A stretch of DNA of 64,000 nucleotides, from the NCBI GenBank assembly GCA_003254905.1, contig QANU01021398.1, positions 396,847 to 460,846 on the forward strand. The letters run 5' to 3'. The DNA is from Nissolia schottii. Its lineage: Eukaryota; Streptophyta; Magnoliopsida; Fabales; Fabaceae. Under the pieces are notes generated by a model, which was given only the letters and a program-made list of their open reading frames with translations, was not told the origin of the DNA and searched no databases. Positions within the stretch are counted from its first letter, which is position 1, and each line of letters begins with the position of its first letter. Positions 58,422 through 64,000 of this stretch are shown piece after piece. A program made the position numbers and the translations under genes.

Positions 58422-61179
58422 TGTAACACCCTTGCTAACTGCTTACGCTATAGTCATAAGCAATGCTCACAGGGTTGTTAGTACATTGGTTGGGTTACTT
58501 CTAGTCCCACATATTTTTCTTTGCAAATATTTTCTTATCACATATTGACCAATTTGAAAACCTCTTCCTTTCTTCATTAAAACGTAAATTATAAGTCATA
58601 CGCGTTCAAGTAGATATACGTATATACACAAGTGATAGAGTCTACAAGACTTAAGCGTTCAACCGCATAATCAGTGAATATTCACAACAATTTCATAGAG
58701 AGCTTAACATTCATTCATACTGGTCCAAAAATAGTTACACATAGGAGTGAACTAATACATAATACATTTAATTCACATAAAAGCTAGGGGCATGCCTAAA
58801 CCCCTTAGCTAATACAAAATCTAAAACACTTTTCCGTCATGACGCGTAGTCCTGAACCATAGCCATGCTGCTCCGTCAGGTCCTCCTCCTTTGATGCCTA
58901 CTCAGCTCTGGCATACCCATCATACCCGCCTGGAATCATAAACGAGTGGGGAATGAGAACGTTGCGTCCTCAGTGGGAATCCTTGGGGCATAACTATTCT
59001 AGTCTTTGCTTTACTTAACTTAGGAAAACTTCTCAAACTTACTAATCTTTATTTAATTATACAACGTGATCACCTACTTGCGTCCTTCCTATCCTTATAG
59101 AGGACGTCGGGTGGAACCTATGTCCTTTGACTGGCCTTATCACATACATATATGGTCATACACATACATCACAAAATTATGCATGAGGGGATAAGAGTTT
59201 CTCTTACGCACATTGAGACAGAGTCCTTCTTGTTACATCTTGTCGTTCCACCTTTGTATACCGTGGAACTGTCGTACCATTCGGTTACAACCTGCTTCTA
59301 ACGTTCGTATTGATGACGACCAGGCAGCGCTATAACCTGAGTGGTAGCTAACCACAATTGCATCTAGCATAATTCATCGACAATCAATAGGAATAATCAT
59401 CCACCTAGCAGGATGGCGAGGGGTCGATCCTCTCGACACGACCAGGCGTGGACTAGTACATCCTTAACATCCATTTGGGCCCTTTATACGCTCTTGGAGT
59501 TTTAGATTTGTTTGTGACGTCACTTTTGTATAATCATATCTTCATCATCTTAACTTTATTATGAAATCATTAACCAATCTATTTGGCTGGACTAGCGAGG
59601 GGCTTGTCCGTAGACGTGTCGAGAGAGAGAGATTTTCCCTATTCATATAACTAAGTTCATCGGTAAGGTATTCCGAGCTCCTTGTGGCCGGTACCTTCTT
59701 AAGATCTCCACTTATTCCCCATGTTCAATTATAAACTTTCTTGATGCATCAACATAAACATATAACATCCATACAGTTAATCACATGTGGTCTTTATACT
59801 TAACTGATGGTATCGTGGTGCTTGTTAGGATCTTTGTACCATTGGTATGTTCTTCAGCCACTCAGCGGCCTCCTTGGGCTCGCTCAGCAGTATTAATTCG
59901 AATGACCATTCCTAGTCATTCGAATGACCTGAATATTTTGCTCTCGGATCAATGATTCATTCGAATGACTATGCCCTATTCATTCGAATGACCAAAGGTC
60001 TGAGAGGAAACCTATGAGCAATCTTGCATTTAAATCCTTTCCTATCCCATTCGAAAACCTTTTCCTTAACTTTTTCCTTAAGTTCATCAAAAACCTAGCC
60101 TTCTCTCTTTTGAAAACACTCTCAAAATCATTATTTCATATTAAAAACACTAACTCCCTTTAGATACGCATAAATCCCAAACAAGACACAGATACGCATT
60201 AGCAGATTTTCAGGCAATCAATAGCAACATAAACAACATATACATAATAATAATCACATATAAATCACTAAGGTAGTGATTTTGCCAAGATTACCCACTT
60301 AAAGGAACGTTTCCAAATAATTCAGCAGAAACCCTAGAAAGCTTAGGTGTCTCGAGCGTTCGTGTGACTTGCTAAGGAATCGATTCTAGGGTATGTGGGT
60401 TAGGGTTTCCTTTAGGAAAACTAGGAAGAATTTGCGGGAACAAGGTTGTGAAAAACTATGGTAAAAATCGTGTTAAGGCTCGTGTAATAAGGTTCTGCGT
60501 TTCTTCTTTGGCAAAGTAACGGTAAAGTGTGGCAGAGTGTACGAGCGAAACGTGTTTATGATCACAGTCTCTTGTCAAAGTGCACGGCCAAGATGCGCTA
60601 TTTATAGCCTCTTGGACCGAATCCCTCGTCATTATTTGCTTCAAAAATTAAATGGAAATCAATTGGATATATGATGTCATCCATGACATCATGGTGAATC
60701 ACCATGCTTAGTCATCTTAGATGATAACCTTTGAATTTTTTACTTGCTTAGTCATCTTAAGCCTTGAAGCTTCGTGAATTTTCCCCCTTAGGCAGCCATG
60801 TATGGTCTCCTATTTTTTGCAGTTGAATTTCAATCGCATTTGATCGTGTTCGGTCATTAGCTGTTCGTGTACGACTGTTCTAAAAATTATCCGAACATAG
60901 CATGGTGATCTACTAATTTTTCTAATGAGAAATTTAACTTAATCCAAGATATTCGTAAATTTATTTTCATAAAAGTGTTCTTTACGGATACCTTTGATAC
61001 ACAATTAAATTCCGGTGACGAAAGGTAATTAATCTCGTCTCTGCAAAATTACGAACTATTACCTTTACGAACATTTCTAATGAAGGAGTTTGAAATTTTA
61101 ACTTCGTTTTCTAAATAAAAGGTTTGTATATGAATTTATTATGCGAAATCTTTACTAAGAGAAAAAACGGGATGTTACA
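58422..61179 (-). mobile_element. 5' LTR of the inner gypsy element (2.76 kb)
   Basis: It starts TGTAACACCCTTGCTAAC and ends ..GGGATGTTACA. It is adjacent to the PBS, so it is the 5' LTR and would hold the active promoter: TATAAATA on the minus strand (complement at 60599-60606). It retains about 33 bp near 58838-58870 that the 3' LTR lost between two CCGTCA repeats, and lacks about 140 bp present in the 3' LTR. The many differences between the LTRs indicate an old insertion. Confidence 0.85.
59895..59990. repeat. Palindrome cluster (CATTCGAATG), LTR copy 2
   Basis: Exact cores occur at 59917, 59958 and 59981, with a variant (AATTCGAATG) at 59895. It is one repeat unit shorter than the cluster in the 3' LTR. 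In element orientation it lies about 600-700 nt downstream of the TATA box, so it should be inside the transcribed leader. Confidence 0.92.
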
Positions 61180-61627
61180 ATAATCCTGCATTAACTTAAA
61201 AAAATATCTCTTCACCCAAAATATGGACCGATTTAAAATTTTCTTAACTTATTTTACTTATCATAAGAACTATGAGCCACGTGTGGAAAGAATCATATAG
61301 TACAATTGATAGAGCCTTATGGCATAACGATCATCTAGCGTAGGTGATGGCAGTCAAACAAATGCAAGTGACAAAGCATTTCAACGCATACGATCCATCA
61401 TATACATCCACATTAATTTACATATGGTATACATTAGTTTACTGTATACATAACATTGTTCAATTAGTAACTGCAAGATAAGAAGCTAGGGACTGATGAA
61501 ATCCTATTCATAGAGTCTGTACAAAAGTATCACGGAAGACTATGCAAAATAAGCCGCTACTCCGTCACAGCTCCTCCTAATTGTCATTCGGGTCCTCGGC
61601 CGGGTCTACATCCTCCTCCTCTTCTTC

Positions 61628-62161
61628 CTATGCTTCCCCTCCTTCCCTCGAGTCCAGCTCCATCGGATCCTCATCTTCTAAGTCCTCTGCGGCGGCTTCT
61701 GGGGAGTCGAGGATAGGTGAACCGTTGCCCTCCTCAACCTCTGACGAAGTGTCAGGAATGGTAATTAGGTCTCGGTGCGCCATAGACGGCCCTGCCTCAG
61801 CGTCATGAGCCCGAGGGGCGAGCTGGCGTCGGAATAGAGGGATGACCCATTTTCTGGCACCACGGTGGTAACACTGGGACCGATGCGAAGGTGGCAAGGA
61901 GTTCGGATCAACCTCCACATCTTTTTCGTAAGGCGGAGGCTCGTCCTCATCAGCGTCTAGGAGGATTGGAGCGGCGGGTGATGATCCGAGACTCGTACGT
62001 AGACTGAAGGGTGATATAAGATCCAGCGGAGGGTGATGCGGAGGGTGAGTTGGCACGTACGTGTATGTCGCCGTGATAACCCCGGTGTTGGGGTCAACCT
62101 GCTGGGTTACGTTGAAAATCTGTACCTGGTCCACCAGCGGAATATTCATCATCAAGGGCAC
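61628..62161 (-). CDS. Acidic, proline-rich reading frame inside the outer LTR
   Basis: A 177-codon minus-strand frame starts MPLMMNIPLVDQVQIFNVTQ. It continues through TYVPTHPPHHPPLDL, the acidic DADEDEPPPYEKDVEVDPNS, the more basic GARKWVIPLFRRQLAPRA and a second acidic segment (SSEVEEGNGSPILDSPEAAA, then EDLEDEDPMELDS). After its TAG stop the same frame continues as EEEEEDVDPAEDPNDN before another stop. The composition is typical of disordered retroelement proteins, but I recognise no domain. The inner LTRs lack the corresponding segment. It may be a captured or element-specific accessory frame, or a remnant; expression is unknown. Confidence 0.4.
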   Translation of the reverse strand: MPLMMNIPLVDQVQIFNVTQQVDPNTGVITATYTYVPTHPPHHPPLDLISPFSLRTSLGSSPAAPILLDADEDEPPPYEKDVEVDPNSLPPSHRSQCYHRGARKWVIPLFRRQLAPRAHDAEAGPSMAHRDLITIPDTSSEVEEGNGSPILDSPEAAAEDLEDEDPMELDSREGGEA

Positions 62162-63329
62162 CTGGAGTCACAAGCAAGTGGGGGTGAGAACATTTCGTCC
62201 TCAGTAGAAAACTCTAGCGTGTACTACTCTTGTTAACTTGGTTGTGATCAAGGCCACTCAGGGGGTCTCTAAGTGTCATGCATACTAAATTTCCTACTTT
62301 GTTTTATTTTTCTCTAATTATGAGCAGTTTTATCTACTTTACTAGGTGACTGGGGAGTTCTAATATTTATCTTATGCATAGTTGCGCTTTCTAATACTTA
62401 CTCGTCTCGTATGTTATGTATCGTATAAAGGCAGTCTCCTTGAAGACCTGACACACTACATATAGTACGTTCATACATCACATAGAATATCATGCATGAA
62501 GGGGGTAGGGGGTTCTCTTACACGCCTTACGGTAGCGTCCTTCTCGTTACTTTATGTCCATCGTTCTCTTTTGTAGCCCATGGGACCGTCGTCCCCTGAC
62601 AGCTACAACCTACTTTGTTTCCGTATCGTCGACGACCAGACAGCGTTGTTACCTGAGTGGTAGAGAACCACGGATGCATGAAAGCATATTACATCGAACG
62701 GCGATAGGGAATTAACCATCCTACTCGTTGAATGGTGAGGAGGTCCACCCTTACAGTGACGCCAGGAGTGAGCTTGTACTCCTTGGACTACTTCTTGACT
62801 TGTTTGACTTCTTCTTGACTTGCTTGACTTTCCTAGGGTCACCACTTGGGGACACACTTTTCTTTTAAACGTCATGACGTGAAAGTTTAGACTTTACTTT
62901 ACTTTCTTGGATCAGGACGAAGCCTGCGTTCAAGCCTATGTCTGCAATTCTTGGTAAAACTAGTCCTTCTTGCTAGACTAGCAAGGGGCTTGTCATGCTT
63001 GACATGCCAAGAGAGTGGGAATCTCCTATTACATATCTATGTACTTATCTTTAAGGTATACCGAGCCCACTGTGGCCGGAACCTTCTTAAGACCTTATAT
63101 TTTCCCTACGGTTCATTTATGATCTTTAATAGAGTTAGGTGATAACTTTTAGTTATCTAAGGTTGTCCTCAAGCCTGAATGACAACCATGTCCTCATAAT
63201 GCACATTAACATAATTTTAACACATAATACATAATCATTTTCATCATCATACCATATTTACTACACAATACATGATTCATATCCCAATGAATGAGAAAAA
63301 ATTGGAGACAGAGAGAAAAAAACCTGAGT

Positions 63330-63637
63330 CATTCGAATGACCTATCAAAATTCATTCGAATGACACTGACACTGAGATTGTCATTCGAATGGACAAGGTC
63401 ATTCAATCGAATGACCAAGAAATTCGGCTCGGGTTGGTGCACAAAATATGTCAGTCGATGACAAAGGCTGTTCATTCGAATGACTTGAATATTTTGCCCT
63501 CGGTTTAGTAAAATCAATGATTCATTCGAATGATCATTCCTGTCATTCAAATGACCTGAATATTTTGCTCTCGGTTTAGTAAAATCAATGATTCATTTGC
63601 CTAGTCATTCGAATGACCATGCCTAGTCATTCGAATG
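63330..63637. repeat. Palindrome cluster (CATTCGAATG), outer LTR
   Basis: Exact cores occur at 63330, 63353, 63382, 63473, 63533, 63606 and 63628, plus several one-base variants (for example CATTCAAATG near 63544). The linker GAATATTTTGC.CTCGG is shared with the inner LTRs. This is the largest of the three clusters. Confidence 0.92.
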
Positions 63638-64000
63638 ACCAAATGTCTGAGCTGTTAATGGAAATCAGGAGCATATTCAACACCATTCCATGCACCACCC
63701 TTGGGGCTTCCACTACAGTCTCCAGCAACCACTACAACCTATTTTCAACTCCAAGAAAACACAAAATCATACATGCATCGTTAACATAACACCTATCACA
63801 TAATACATTATATTTTCATATATTACACACAACACGTAAAGATCACCAAAGAGGTGAGTGAGCTAGGTTTACCCACTTCCTAAGTTTTCGTTGATGGTAA
63901 GGGTGGTGAGAAGAAGTTCTCACGAGTGCTTGGCTTTTTCCTGCTACGTCAGCGGAATGACAGAGTGTACGAACGGAACGTATTTTGAAGAAGGCAGATA

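Larger units (their letters stand above)
61180..64000 (-). mobile_element. Continuation of the outer gypsy-type LTR (runs off the window)
   Basis: The DNA to the right of the inner element aligns, in order, with internal parts of the inner LTRs: ATATGGACCGATTTAAAA (inner ACGGACCAATTTGAAAA), 'actagcaaggggcttgtc..gacatgccaagagag', 'ggtataccgagcccactgtggccggaaccttcttaagac', the CATTCGAATG cluster, and 'cagagtgtacgaacggaacgt' near 63962. Identity is clearly lower than between the two inner LTRs. With 53081-53164 it makes one LTR of at least 2.9 kb, interrupted by the inner element. Its partner LTR and coding region lie outside the window. Confidence 0.7.

Noticed and set aside
53160..61184. A clean 5-bp target-site duplication for the inner gypsy element
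   Set aside because: Flanks are GTAGT and ATAAT, only 3 of 5 identical; compatible with decay but not strong enough to call.

Overview
The window is nuclear DNA of a flowering plant, almost certainly a eudicot. The evidence is spliced genes with GT..AG introns, AT-rich intergenic DNA full of plant transposons (MULE-like, hAT, LINE, copia and gypsy), and plant-specific families (a subgroup-7 R2R3-MYB, an ALA-type flippase, a DUF3511 protein). MITEs whose ends resemble repeats common in legume genomes make a legume possible, but this is a weak hint. I saw no bacterial, organellar or CRISPR features and no convincing tRNA or rRNA gene.

Three genes can be read completely. (1) 2490-7355 (+) is a three-exon R2R3-MYB of 390 aa. 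It has the subgroup-7 flavonol-regulator hallmarks and a 3.3 kb second intron. (2) 19734-25854 (+) is a ten-exon P4-type ATPase (phospholipid flippase, ALA4-7 clade) of 1217 aa. (3) 39875-42175 (+) is the DEAD-box translation factor eIF4A, with four coding exons, 413 aa and a 1.1 kb leader intron. Partial or doubtful genes are a small basic protein at 37210-37566, a damaged DUF3511 gene at 45299-45634, the 5' end of an unidentified gene at about 43600-44640, and the last exon of a casein kinase 1-like gene at 52091-52378 (-). The upstream exons of that kinase are not visible.

Transposon layout: CACTA-like debris (1-1600); AT-rich retroelement-like DNA (7.4-10.4 kb); a dead LINE with RT and RNase H (10.4-13.1 kb) followed by a copia LTR/PBS relic; a long-TIR element enclosing a small LTR element (29.2-31.9 kb); a four-layer nest at 32.1-36.6 kb (solo LTR inside hAT inside a MULE-like element inside a MITE, with matching target-site duplications at three levels); foldback MITEs at 42.8 and 46.1 kb; a gypsy integrase scrap at 48.1 kb; a Pack-TIR-like element carrying a receptor-kinase fragment (48.8-49.8 kb); a large foldback element (49.8-51.8 kb). 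From 53.08 kb to the window end, a gag-only gypsy element with LTRs of about 3 kb sits inside the LTR of a related, larger element.

The genes do not form a pathway or operon; they are independent loci separated by transposons. The most unusual signals are clusters of a 10-14 bp palindrome (core CATTCGAATG) in all three gypsy LTR copies, in the part expected to be transcribed as leader RNA; an acidic reading frame inside an LTR; the transposon nest; the kinase-capturing element; and the isolated casein kinase exon beside the retrotransposon nest. I found no convincing wholly new biochemical system.
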